DNA of 9,127 nt from the NCBI GenBank assembly GCA_014376915.1, contig JACMQP010000211.1:1-9127 (forward strand), written 5' to 3'. The stretch's first letter is position 1, and every line of letters begins with the position of its first letter. Under the pieces are notes generated by a model. It was not told the origin of the DNA and did no database searches. It worked only from the letters and a program-made list of their open reading frames with translations. Below are positions 1-6,324 of this stretch, one piece after another. The translations under genes were made by a program, and so were the position numbers. This DNA is from Ramlibacter sp. (lineage in GTDB: Bacteria > Pseudomonadota > Gammaproteobacteria > Burkholderiales > Burkholderiaceae).

Positions 1-158
1 GCCAGCAACGCCTTCGGCGCGTCCGCGGGCAGCAGTTGCGCGTTGATCGGCAGGCACTGGCCGTTGATCTTGATCATCGCCGGGGCATAGGCGGACAGGT
101 AGATGTCCGACGCCTTCTTCTCGCCCATCAACCTCAGGATCCGCTCCATCGTGCTCAT
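1..158 (-). CDS. Type IV pilus retraction-type ATPase, PilT/PilU family (N-terminal 52 residues, partial)
   Basis: The gene starts at an ATG (156-158 on the plus strand) and runs leftwards out of the window, so only 52 residues are visible. They begin MSTMERILRLMGEKKASDIY and continue with a segment containing PAMIKINGQCLPI. This layout (short helix, 'ASDIYLS' strand, then 'KINGQ') is typical of the N-terminal PAS-like domain of PilT and PilU, the hexameric cytoplasmic ATPases that power pilus retraction in twitching motility. The Walker motifs would lie outside the window. An AAGG seven bases before the ATG supports this start; the ATG at codon 4 is an alternative. The gene follows dapD by 62 bases on the same strand without a clear terminator and may be co-transcribed. 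PilT and PilU cannot be separated from this fragment; the MERILRLM-type start leans to PilU. Confidence 0.8.
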   Translation of the reverse strand, partial: MSTMERILRLMGEKKASDIYLSAYAPAMIKINGQCLPINAQLLPADAPKALL

Positions 159-220
159 AGATGTACCTTCATCAATACTGGGGCGGTCCGGCGCTTTTTC
201 GAGTCACTGGAGACCACGAA

Positions 221-1045
221 TCAGGGCCGCAACAGGTCGTTCAGCGACGTCTTGGCGCGGGTCTGGGCATCGACGCGCTTGACGATGATGGCGGCGTACA
301 GGCTGTACTTGCCACCGTCCTTGGGCAGGCTGCCCGAGATCACCACCGAACCCGCGGGAATGCGGCCGTAGCTGATCTCGCCGGTGGCGCGGTCGTAGAT
401 CGGGGTGCTCTGGCCCAGGTACACGCCCATCGAGATCACCGAGTTCTCCTCGACGATCACGCCTTCCACCACTTCGGAGCGGGCCCCGATGAAGCAGTTG
501 TCTTCGATGATGGTGGGATTGGCCTGCAGCGGCTCCAGCACGCCGCCCAGCCCGACGCCGCCGGACAGGTGCACGTTCTTGCCGACCTGGGCGCAGCTGC
601 CCACGGTGGCCCAGGTGTCGACCATCGTGCCCTCGTCGACGTAGGCGCCGATGTTCACGTAGCTGGGCATCAGGATCGCGCCCCTGGCGATGAAGCTGCC
701 GCGGCGGGCGACCGCCGGCGGCACGACGCGCACGCCAGTGGCGGCCATTTCCTCGGCCGTCAGGTGGCCGAACTTGGTCTGCACCTTGTCGTAGAAGCCA
801 AGTTCCCCTGCGCGCATGACCTCGTTCTCTTTCAATCGGAACGACAGCAGCACAGCCTTCTTGATCCACTGGTGGACCGTCCACTTGCCCACGCTTTCGC
901 GGGTGGCGACCCGCATTTCGCCCTTGTTGAGGGCGGCGATGACGTGTTCGACCGCATCGACCACGTCCCTGGGCGCCGATTTGGGCGAAATGTTGGCGCG
1001 GTTTTCCCACGCGGCGTCGATGGTCTGCTGGAGCTGTTGGGTCAT
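221..1045 (-). CDS. dapD: 2,3,4,5-tetrahydropyridine-2,6-dicarboxylate N-succinyltransferase (DapD)
   Basis: This is the cytoplasmic enzyme of the succinylase branch of lysine/meso-diaminopimelate synthesis. It transfers succinyl from succinyl-CoA to tetrahydrodipicolinate, giving N-succinyl-2-amino-6-oxopimelate. The 274 residues equal the usual length of the proteobacterial enzyme. Residues 1-100 form the helical N-terminal domain ([20 protein letters not shown]). From about 105 to 240 the sequence shows the irregular hexapeptide pattern of a left-handed beta-helix, with the conserved stretches [20 protein letters not shown] (135-154), [16 protein letters not shown] (167-182) and [11 protein letters not shown] (185-195). 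The C-terminal strands follow ([14 protein letters not shown], 246-259). The start lies 6 bases after the dapC stop, and its weak GAAG ribosome site falls inside the dapC 3' end, which suggests translational coupling. The product feeds DapC, encoded next door. I see no damage. Confidence 0.97.
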   Translation of the reverse strand: MTQQLQQTIDAAWENRANISPKSAPRDVVDAVEHVIAALNKGEMRVATRESVGKWTVHQWIKKAVLLSFRLKENEVMRAGELGFYDKVQTKFGHLTAEEMAATGVRVVPPAVARRGSFIARGAILMPSYVNIGAYVDEGTMVDTWATVGSCAQVGKNVHLSGGVGLGGVLEPLQANPTIIEDNCFIGARSEVVEGVIVEENSVISMGVYLGQSTPIYDRATGEISYGRIPAGSVVISGSLPKDGGKYSLYAAIIVKRVDAQTRAKTSLNDLLRP

Positions 1046-1051
1046 TGAAAA

Positions 1052-2254
1052 TTACTTCGATCTGGTTTTGACGAACTGGACGATGCGCTGCGCGGCTTCC
1101 ACGCATTCGGCTGTGCCGGCCACCAGGGCCATGCGGATGTGGTTCGAGCCTGGATTGCGGCCGCCACTTTCGCGGGCGAGGTAGCTGCCCGGCAGTACGG
1201 TGACATTGTATTGAGCCAGCAGGTCGCGGGCGAATGCAGTGTCGCTTTCCCCCACATTGGCCCAAAGGTAGAAACCGGCATCGGGCAGCCGCACATCGAG
1301 CGCCTGCGCCAGCAAAGGCGTCACTTGCGCGAATTTGGCACGGTACAAAGCCCGGTTTTCCAGCACATGCTGCTCGTCGCCCCAGGCCGCGATGCTGGCC
1401 GCCTGCACCACCGGGCTCATGGCGCTGCCGTGGTAGGTGCGATACAGCAGGAACTGCTTTATCCAGCGGGCGTCGCCGGCGACGAAGCCGCTGCGCAGGC
1501 CCGGCACATTGCTGCGCTTGGACAGGCTGGTGAAGGAGACCAGGTTGCGGAAATCGGCGCGACCCAGCTTCGCCGCCGCCTCCAACCCGCCCAGCGGCGG
1601 CTCGTCCCGAAAGTAGATCTCGCTGTAGCACTCGTCGGAGGCGATCACGAAACCGTGCCGGTCCGACAGCTCGAACAGCTTTTTCCATTCCGCCAGCGGC
1701 ATCACCGCACCGGTCGGGTTGCCGGGCGAGCAGACAAACAGCAGTTGGGTGCGGGCCCAGACATCCGCCGGCACGCCGTCATAGTCGACTGCGAAGTTGC
1801 GGGCCGGGTCGCTCGGGGCGTAGTACGGATCGGCGCCGGCCAGCAGGACCGCGCCTTCGTAGATCTGGTAGAACGGATTCGGGCAGACCACCATGGCCCC
1901 GGGCCTGGGATCGATCACGGTCTGGGCAAACGCAAACAGCGCTTCGCGCGAGCCGTTGACCGGCAACACCTGCGTTGCGGGATCGAGCGCCATGCCGTAG
2001 CGCCGCTGCAGCCATCCGGTGAGGGCTTCCCGCAGCCTCGGCGTGCCGGCCGTGGACGGGTAAGCGGCCAGATCGGTGGTGGGATCGTGCAGAGCCGCGG
2101 CCAGCGCCTGCTTGATGAATTCCGGGGTCGGGTGCTTGGGCTCGCCGATGCCCAGGCTGATCGGGCGGCAGGCTGCCTCGGGCGTGACACCTGCGAACAA
2201 TTCGCGCAGCCGTTCGAACGGGTAGGGCTGCAGGCGCGACAACAGGGGATTCAT
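1052..2254 (-). CDS. dapC: Succinyldiaminopimelate aminotransferase (DapC)
   Basis: This is a pyridoxal-phosphate aminotransferase of fold type I (class I/II). It uses glutamate to aminate N-succinyl-2-amino-6-oxopimelate, the step after DapD. The 400 residues are the normal length. Visible landmarks are the N-terminal SLGIGEPKHPTPEFI (33-47), the ribose/PLP loop SPGNPTG (176-182, N179), SDECYSE (206-212, with D207 for the pyridine nitrogen and Y210), the Schiff-base lysine K246 in SLSKRSN, R254 in PGLRSGF, and the carboxylate-binding R374 in HIRMAL. The family contains many similar aminotransferases, but the position directly before dapD makes DapC the best call. The ATG at 2252-2254 has no recognisable Shine-Dalgarno sequence in front of it. 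The gene is transcribed divergently from the membrane-protein gene that starts at 2328. Confidence 0.95.
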   Translation of the reverse strand: MNPLLSRLQPYPFERLRELFAGVTPEAACRPISLGIGEPKHPTPEFIKQALAAALHDPTTDLAAYPSTAGTPRLREALTGWLQRRYGMALDPATQVLPVNGSREALFAFAQTVIDPRPGAMVVCPNPFYQIYEGAVLLAGADPYYAPSDPARNFAVDYDGVPADVWARTQLLFVCSPGNPTGAVMPLAEWKKLFELSDRHGFVIASDECYSEIYFRDEPPLGGLEAAAKLGRADFRNLVSFTSLSKRSNVPGLRSGFVAGDARWIKQFLLYRTYHGSAMSPVVQAASIAAWGDEQHVLENRALYRAKFAQVTPLLAQALDVRLPDAGFYLWANVGESDTAFARDLLAQYNVTVLPGSYLARESGGRNPGSNHIRMALVAGTAECVEAAQRIVQFVKTRSK

Positions 2255-2262
2255 GGGTCGCC

Positions 2263-2268
2263 ATTATC
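2263..2268 (-). promoter_or_regulatory. Possible -10 element for dapC, close to the start codon
   Basis: Read on the minus strand, this is GATAAT, a good match to the sigma-70 -10 consensus, 8 bases before the dapC ATG. If it is used, the transcript would start only a few bases before the ATG and be nearly leaderless, which fits the absence of a ribosome binding site. No good -35 hexamer is found at normal spacing (GCAGGC at 17 bases), so this remains a weak prediction. Confidence 0.25.
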
Positions 2269-2327
2269 CGGGATGGGATGCGGGGGCCTGCCGGTTAGCA
2301 TCGCTCCAGTGACCGGAAAGCCATCAC

Positions 2328-3596
2328 TTGCCTGAGCTCCTTCTTTCGCTGGGCGCGGCCGCGGCCGCATTGGCAGTGGCGCTGGGCTGCGGCCTGCTGG
2401 TGGGCATCGAGCGGGAGCGGCGCAAGGGCAGCGGTCCCGGCCGGGCACTGGCCGGCGTTCGCAGCTTCGCGGTGGCCGCGCTGATGGGAGCCACCACCAT
2501 GCTGGTCGGCCAGCTGTGGCTGACGGTGGTCGGGGCGGCCTTCGTCGCCGCACTGGCCGTCGTCGCCTACCGCCGCGATCGCTCGGGCGACCCCGGCGTC
2601 ACCACCGAGCTGGCGCTGCTGCTGACGTTCGTGATCGGCGCCCTCTGCACCCTCAGCCTGACGCTGGGAGCGGCACTGGCGGTAACGCTGACCGGGCTGC
2701 TGGCCGGCCGCGAGCGCATGCACGACTTCGCCCGCCACTGGCTGCAGCCGGCGGAGCTGCGCGACGGCATCGTGCTGGCGGCGCTGGCCCTGATCGCATT
2801 GCCGCTGCTGCCGGACCGACCGCTGTGGGGTCTGGTGCTCAATCCGCGCACCATCGCGACCTTGCTGGTGGTCTTGCTGGCGATCCAGGCGCTGGCCCAC
2901 CTGTGCCGGCGGGTGCTGCGCGAGCGCCAGGCGCTGATGCTGTCGGCGCTGGCGTCCGGCTTCGTCTCCAGCACGGCGACCATCGCCACATTGGGCATGG
3001 AAGTGCGGGCTGACAAGACTCCGGCCCGGCTCGCCGCCGGCGCGGCGCTGCTGTCCTGCGTGGCGACCCTGCTGCAACTGCTGGCCGTGGCCGCCACGGT
3101 CCAACCGTCCTGGCTGACGGTCCTGTGGCTGCCGGTGCTGGCCGGCGCCGGGGTGGCGGGCCTGCTGGGAGCGTGGATGGTGCGCAGCGCCATGGCCCAC
3201 ACGGCGACGCCAGACCGGGCCACGGCGCCGTCCGTTCCGGACCCGCAACGCATGTTCAGCCTGCCGGGCGCCGCGCTGGTGGCGGCGCTGCTCACGGGCG
3301 TGCAGGCGGCGGTCCAGGGGCTGACGGCCTGGCTCGGCGACACCGGGCTGCTGGCGGCCACCTTGATCGCCGCGCTGGCCGAGCTGCATGCCGCGTCGGC
3401 CGCCGTGATGGCGCAGTCGCCCGCCGCGTCGGGGCCGGCCTTCATCGCGTTGGGCGGGGCGCTGGCGGTCCATGCCCTGGCCAAATGCGTCACCGCCCAG
3501 TTGAGCGGAGGCTGGGCCTTCGCCAGTGCGCTGGCACCCGGGCTGCTCGGCCACACCGCGCTGGTGCTGGCTTTGCTCTTCGCCACTTCGGGTTGA
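2328..3596 (+). CDS. MgtC/SapB family membrane protein with DUF4010 domain
   Basis: This is a very hydrophobic protein of 422 residues with about ten or more predicted membrane spans. Near the N-terminus, after the first span, it carries GLLVGIERERR (22-32) followed by AGVRSFAVAALMG (42-54), the signature of the MgtC/SapB fold. The remaining three quarters (from about residue 75) are alanine/leucine-rich spans with short polar loops, as in DUF4010 proteins, which match this length. The function of this branch is not established. MgtC relatives are linked to Mg limitation and acid or intracellular survival, but that should not be transferred to DUF4010 members. I chose the TTG at 2328 because an in-frame stop lies at 2310-2312, a GGAAAG ribosome site sits 8 bases before it, and the next in-frame ATG (codon 53) would cut away the signature. 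It stands alone, divergent from dapC and convergent with the lipoprotein gene. Confidence 0.88.
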   Translation: MPELLLSLGAAAAALAVALGCGLLVGIERERRKGSGPGRALAGVRSFAVAALMGATTMLVGQLWLTVVGAAFVAALAVVAYRRDRSGDPGVTTELALLLTFVIGALCTLSLTLGAALAVTLTGLLAGRERMHDFARHWLQPAELRDGIVLAALALIALPLLPDRPLWGLVLNPRTIATLLVVLLAIQALAHLCRRVLRERQALMLSALASGFVSSTATIATLGMEVRADKTPARLAAGAALLSCVATLLQLLAVAATVQPSWLTVLWLPVLAGAGVAGLLGAWMVRSAMAHTATPDRATAPSVPDPQRMFSLPGAALVAALLTGVQAAVQGLTAWLGDTGLLAATLIAALAELHAASAAVMAQSPAASGPAFIALGGALAVHALAKCVTAQLSGGWAFASALAPGLLGHTALVLALLFATSG

Positions 3597-3615
3597 GCAC
3601 GTCGCCCCGATTGAC

Positions 3616-3641
3616 CCGCTGGCCTGGTGCTGGGCACTGAA
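3616..3641 (+). repeat. 26-base exact repeat, copy A (intergenic)
   Basis: These 26 bases recur exactly, in the same orientation, at 6937-6962 inside the alkB-like gene. There they encode PLAWCWAL plus the start of the next codon. The flanks do not align, except that after one extra A the sequence briefly matches again. The copy lies in the 105-base gap between the two convergent genes. The origin is unknown: it may be a small dispersed repeat or a chance result of GC-rich codon usage, although 26 identical bases is long for chance. Confidence 0.6.
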
Positions 3642-3664
3642 ACCATCGCATCCAGGTGAAGTCC

Positions 3665-3693
3665 ACCCGCTCCAGGAGGCAAACGGAGCGGGT
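3665..3693. terminator. Candidate bidirectional terminator hairpin
   Basis: A perfect 9-base inverted repeat, ACCCGCTCC (3665-3673) and GGAGCGGGT (3685-3693), with an 11-base loop, lies between the convergent stop codons at 3596 and 3702. The GC-rich stem and its position suggest transcription termination for both genes. There is no T-run on either side, so it is not a classical intrinsic terminator. Confidence 0.5.
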
Positions 3694-3701
3694 TGAAGAC
3701 G

Positions 3702-5852
3702 TCAGAGCGACAACCAGGTCCCTCGCAGACCTTGCTGGTCGACGCCTGGCACTGCCCAATTGCAGACTCCCGTCGGGAAAACGCTGTTGACCCGTTGCTG
3801 CTGCTGCGCGGTGAACGCCGGGCTGTAGTCGGTCATGGTCACCGGCTTCAAGGCGCACTTGATCACGTCGGCGGCAATCGGGGCGCCGGCTTCATAGCGC
3901 GAAGCGCCGGGGACCGGATAGATTGACACGCACTGTCCGCTATCCATGCGCTGCGTCTCGGCGATGAAGGTCGGGGTGGCGGCGCGCGTGTTGCAGCCCT
4001 CTTGCAGCGTGGCGGGCTTGTTGCGCACGACCTTCTCGAGCTTGGTTCCGCCGCTCTTGTCGGCCTGGATCGCGGCCAGCCACTTGTCCATCTCGCCGAG
4101 GGCGCGCATCAGCAGCGGGCTGGCGCTGGAGTAGTAGCTGTAGCGGAAGTCCTCGACCAGCATCACCTGGTTTGCCGCACTGCCGTTGGCCTTCATGAGC
4201 CGCTCGCGCATCGAGAACGAGTGGTAGCGCTGGTGGATGTCGCCGACCGGGTTGTCGTCGGAATAAGCGCGGTAGTCGATGATCGGGATCTCGCGCAATC
4301 CGCCGCCGGCATTGGTGAGGCGTCCGGTCTGGTAGGACTGCCTGATCGCGATCGGGTCAGCGACTGTCCGGGCCGCCTGGAACCGCGCGTCGGCATCGTA
4401 GCCACCGATTTTCTCGTTGATGGCGAGGAACTGGTCGACCGAAATGTCTCCGCGATTCAGCGCGCGCAGTCCGTACTGGACGCCCACGTTGTCCAGCGGC
4501 CGGCGGGCAAAGCCCGTGGCTGGGTCGCGGCCAAGGACATTGATCATGTGCTCGTAGATGCTGCAACGGACGCCGGTCGGGTTGGTCGTTGCGTTGTAGC
4601 GCTGGGCAACCGGCAGTTCCGGCGGGCAGAACTCGTCGGGCGCGATGCGCAAGGCGCCGCGATAGACGGTGCCGGTGTAGATCGTTTCCTGCAGCAGGGC
4701 GCCGGCGATTGCTTTCTGGAGGTCCGCGGAGATCGTGTTGGGCGCGGTGTTCTGGAAGTAGTTGCCGAGCAGTCGCATGTCGGTGATGGAGTACACCGTT
4801 GCGAATCCCACCTCGGGGAAGCTGCAACCTGGCAGGATGCCATCGAGCAGCCCCGGATAGTTGTCAGCGATCTGGTGCTGCTGGTAGGACCCGCCCGAGC
4901 AGCCCCAGCCGATGGTGTAGCGCGGCCGGCCATAACTTTCGATGAAGCGCTCCTTGACCATCGCCATCGACTCCGCTGCGGTCAGGTCGCCGCAGTTGTT
5001 GCCGAAGACGTTCAGCGAGGACGAAGCCATCGCATAGCCGCGGGCCAGGATCGGCGTGTCGAGCACGCCGCCGGTGTTGTTGCCCTGGCGGTACCAGCCG
5101 CCGGTGCACCCACCGCCGAAGGTGTAGACCAGGCGCCGGTTCCAGCCATCTGACGGAGCCGTCGGCGTCGGCGCCAACGAGGTTGCCGGGTTGTGCAGCA
5201 CCGCGGTCTGGTAGATCGCGCGGTTGGCGGTGCCGGTTTCGATCCGCACGATGAACGGCACGGTCTTGCCGTCATCGGTGGTTGTCGATGCGACGTCGGC
5301 AGGCGCCTGCTGCAGGTTGGCCAGGGGCACGAAGGCGGCTGGAGTCGCGGTATTGAGGTAGACGTAGTCCACTCGCGTGGCTGCCGAGCAGTTCGCATCG
5401 GTCGGTGCGCCCAGGAACGGGCCGCCCGGATAGATCCGGAAGGTCGCGGTCTGGCAGGCGAACGGTGTTTCCTGCGCGCCAGAGAACATCGGTCCACTGG
5501 CCGGGAAGTTGGTCAGGGTCAGGGTTGCAGTGTCGCCGGCGTTGTCAGCCACCAGCGTGTTGGCGCCCGCCTTCATGCCGCTGATCAGGCCGACCATCCG
5601 TCCCGGATCGGTCGGATCGGGACGGAAAGCCGAAGACACGTCGCTGCCGTTGAGCATTGCGCGCACGGCGGCGCCGGACGCGCTGGGCCGGATGCCGACC
5701 AGCGCGTCGCCCCCGGTCACCCATTCGGCCCTGGACGACAGGATCTCGACGCTTGGTGCGGCGAGTGTGCTGCTCTCACCGCAACCCACCAGAAGCATCC
5801 CCGACGTGCAGAGCACGGCTGCAAGGGAAATGATCCCCGGTTTTGTCCGCAT
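3702..5852 (-). CDS. DUF6351-type lipoprotein, predicted extracytoplasmic alpha/beta-hydrolase
   Basis: This 716-residue protein has a lipoprotein signal peptide: MRTK, a hydrophobic stretch (7-22) and the lipobox LVGC with the lipidated cysteine at C24. It is therefore probably anchored in the outer membrane or periplasm. Residues about 33-120 look like a small beta-rich domain. The rest has alpha/beta-hydrolase features: a glycine-rich likely oxyanion loop YTFGGGCTGGW (243-253), the nucleophile elbow GWGCSGGS (315-322, S319), and a late IPIIDYRAYSDD (522-533) followed by DIHQRYHSF (538-546), which could supply the acid and histidine. Twelve cysteines besides C24 suggest disulfides outside the cytoplasm. 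Overall length, motifs and the C-terminal CALKPV...GVCNWAVPGVDQQ pattern fit the DUF6351 family from memory. The substrate is unknown, with ester hydrolysis the likely chemistry. An excellent ribosome site (GAGGAG about six bases before the ATG) fixes the start. The gene is monocistronic and convergent with the DUF4010 gene. Confidence 0.82.
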   Translation of the reverse strand: MRTKPGIISLAAVLCTSGMLLVGCGESSTLAAPSVEILSSRAEWVTGGDALVGIRPSASGAAVRAMLNGSDVSSAFRPDPTDPGRMVGLISGMKAGANTLVADNAGDTATLTLTNFPASGPMFSGAQETPFACQTATFRIYPGGPFLGAPTDANCSAATRVDYVYLNTATPAAFVPLANLQQAPADVASTTTDDGKTVPFIVRIETGTANRAIYQTAVLHNPATSLAPTPTAPSDGWNRRLVYTFGGGCTGGWYRQGNNTGGVLDTPILARGYAMASSSLNVFGNNCGDLTAAESMAMVKERFIESYGRPRYTIGWGCSGGSYQQHQIADNYPGLLDGILPGCSFPEVGFATVYSITDMRLLGNYFQNTAPNTISADLQKAIAGALLQETIYTGTVYRGALRIAPDEFCPPELPVAQRYNATTNPTGVRCSIYEHMINVLGRDPATGFARRPLDNVGVQYGLRALNRGDISVDQFLAINEKIGGYDADARFQAARTVADPIAIRQSYQTGRLTNAGGGLREIPIIDYRAYSDDNPVGDIHQRYHSFSMRERLMKANGSAANQVMLVEDFRYSYYSSASPLLMRALGEMDKWLAAIQADKSGGTKLEKVVRNKPATLQEGCNTRAATPTFIAETQRMDSGQCVSIYPVPGASRYEAGAPIAADVIKCALKPVTMTDYSPAFTAQQQQRVNSVFPTGVCNWAVPGVDQQGLRGTWLSL

Positions 5853-6022
5853 GAAACTCTCCTCTGATTGATGGCCGGCTGCGACTGAATCGCAATGGCG
5901 GGCGGGTGATGCCCCGCACCGTCACGTTAGTCACTCCCGCTGTGTTGCCGCCTAGGGCTATCCCTATGGGCATGGTCTGGTGCCCAGCTTGTAATAGGTG
6001 GCGCAGCACTGCATGGTTCCGA
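5853..6022. other. Intergenic region between the lipoprotein gene and the MarR-like remnant
   Basis: This 170-base stretch has no gene I can support. It should hold the promoter of the lipoprotein gene (minus strand) and perhaps the lost promoter of the remnant (plus strand). It contains a weak interrupted palindrome TGCGA-N5-TCGCA (5880-5894) and the dyads listed separately at 5953-5966 and 5968-5985. I found no convincing -35/-10 pair on either strand. Confidence 0.5.
5953..5985. promoter_or_regulatory. Candidate operator: two adjacent dyads upstream of the lipoprotein gene
   Basis: TAGGG-CTAT-CCCTA (5953-5966) is a perfect 5-base inverted repeat with a 4-base centre, a size typical of sites bound by dimeric helix-turn-helix regulators. 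Directly beside it, GGGCA-N8-TGCCC (5968-5985) forms a second dyad. They lie about 100-130 bases before the lipoprotein start, a suitable place for an activator, and 38 bases or more before the broken MarR-like gene. The binding protein is unknown. Confidence 0.3.
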
Positions 6023-6219
6023 ATGTCCCGATCCACTGAAATATTGCTGCCCAAGGAACAGCTGCGGGCCCTGTCCGAGTTCCGTCACAGCCTGCGCCGC
6101 TTCCTGCGTTTCAGCGAAGACGCCGCGCGCGATGCCGGCATCACGGTGCTGAAGACCGCAAGTACCTCAACCGGCTGGCCTTCCAGCACCAGGAGCACCT
6201 GCTGATGCTGGCCGACGCG
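6023..6219 (+). pseudogene. Remnant of a MarR-family regulator gene with the centre deleted
   Basis: From the ATG at 6023 the frame reads MSRSTEILLPKEQLRALSEF, then RHSLRRFLRFSEDAARDAGIT. This matches the first helix of MarR-family winged-helix regulators, where a pattern like 'FR..LRRFLRFSE.AA...G' is followed by the helix-turn-helix. Here the reading then turns into nonsense (VLKTASTSTG..., stop after 6205). In another frame, from about 6151, the sequence reads EDRKYLNRLAFQHQEHLLML, which resembles the C-terminal dimerisation helix of the same family. The simplest view is that roughly 80-90 codons, including the DNA-binding winged helix, were deleted around 6143-6157. Typical family members have about 140-150 residues. 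The remnant cannot encode a working DNA-binding protein. There is no good ribosome site. The identification comes from family memory; the N-terminal part is the surer one. Confidence 0.55.
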
Positions 6220-6303
6220 CTGGTGGGTGTGGTCGGCTCCAACGGCTGCGGCAGGTCCAACATCATTGATGCTGTGCGCTAGGTGCTAAGCGAATCTCGC
6301 GTC
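6220..6303 (+). pseudogene. Degraded fragment of smc (codons 26-52)
   Basis: The frame reads LVGVVGSNGCGRSNIIDAVR, a stop (TAG, 6280-6282), then VLSESRV. It aligns without gaps to 8466-8546 of the smc gene in this window: 68 of 81 bases are identical by my count. The fragment covers the Walker A loop. Compared with the real gene, the proline of GPNGCGKS is serine, the ATP-binding lysine is arginine, and the tryptophan codon TGG has become TAG. Homology begins sharply at 6220 and ends about 6302. No smc sequence before codon 26 or after codon 52 is present, so this is a dead fragment and not a second SMC. It joins directly to the MarR-like remnant on its left and to the alkB-like gene on its right. 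Confidence 0.88.
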
Positions 6304-6324
6304 CCGGCATGCTTCAATGCGGTC

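Noticed and set aside
204..1688. Long open frame (494 codons) on the minus strand over dapD and the end of dapC
   Set aside because: It is in a different frame from the two well-recognised dap genes on the same strand. The translation is low-complexity, rich in Arg, Gly and Ala, and matches no family; it is a by-product of GC-rich codon usage.
1139..2335. 398-codon open frame on the plus strand opposite dapC
   Set aside because: It is antisense to an intact, motif-complete DapC and its translation has no recognisable domain.
2295..3554. 419- and 371-codon minus-strand frames opposite the DUF4010 gene
   Set aside because: The products are Gln/Arg/Ala-rich shadow translations, while the plus-strand frame has membrane spans, a ribosome site and the MgtC signature.
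4002..5153. 383-codon plus-strand frame opposite the lipoprotein gene
   Set aside because: It is antisense to a protein with signal peptide, lipobox and nucleophile elbow, and the translation shows no family pattern.
6145..6282. A fused MarR-tail/SMC-loop reading frame as a possible novel small P-loop protein
   Set aside because: It has a mutated Walker A lysine and no Walker B, and ends directly after the loop. Its sequence is better explained as two joined gene fragments.
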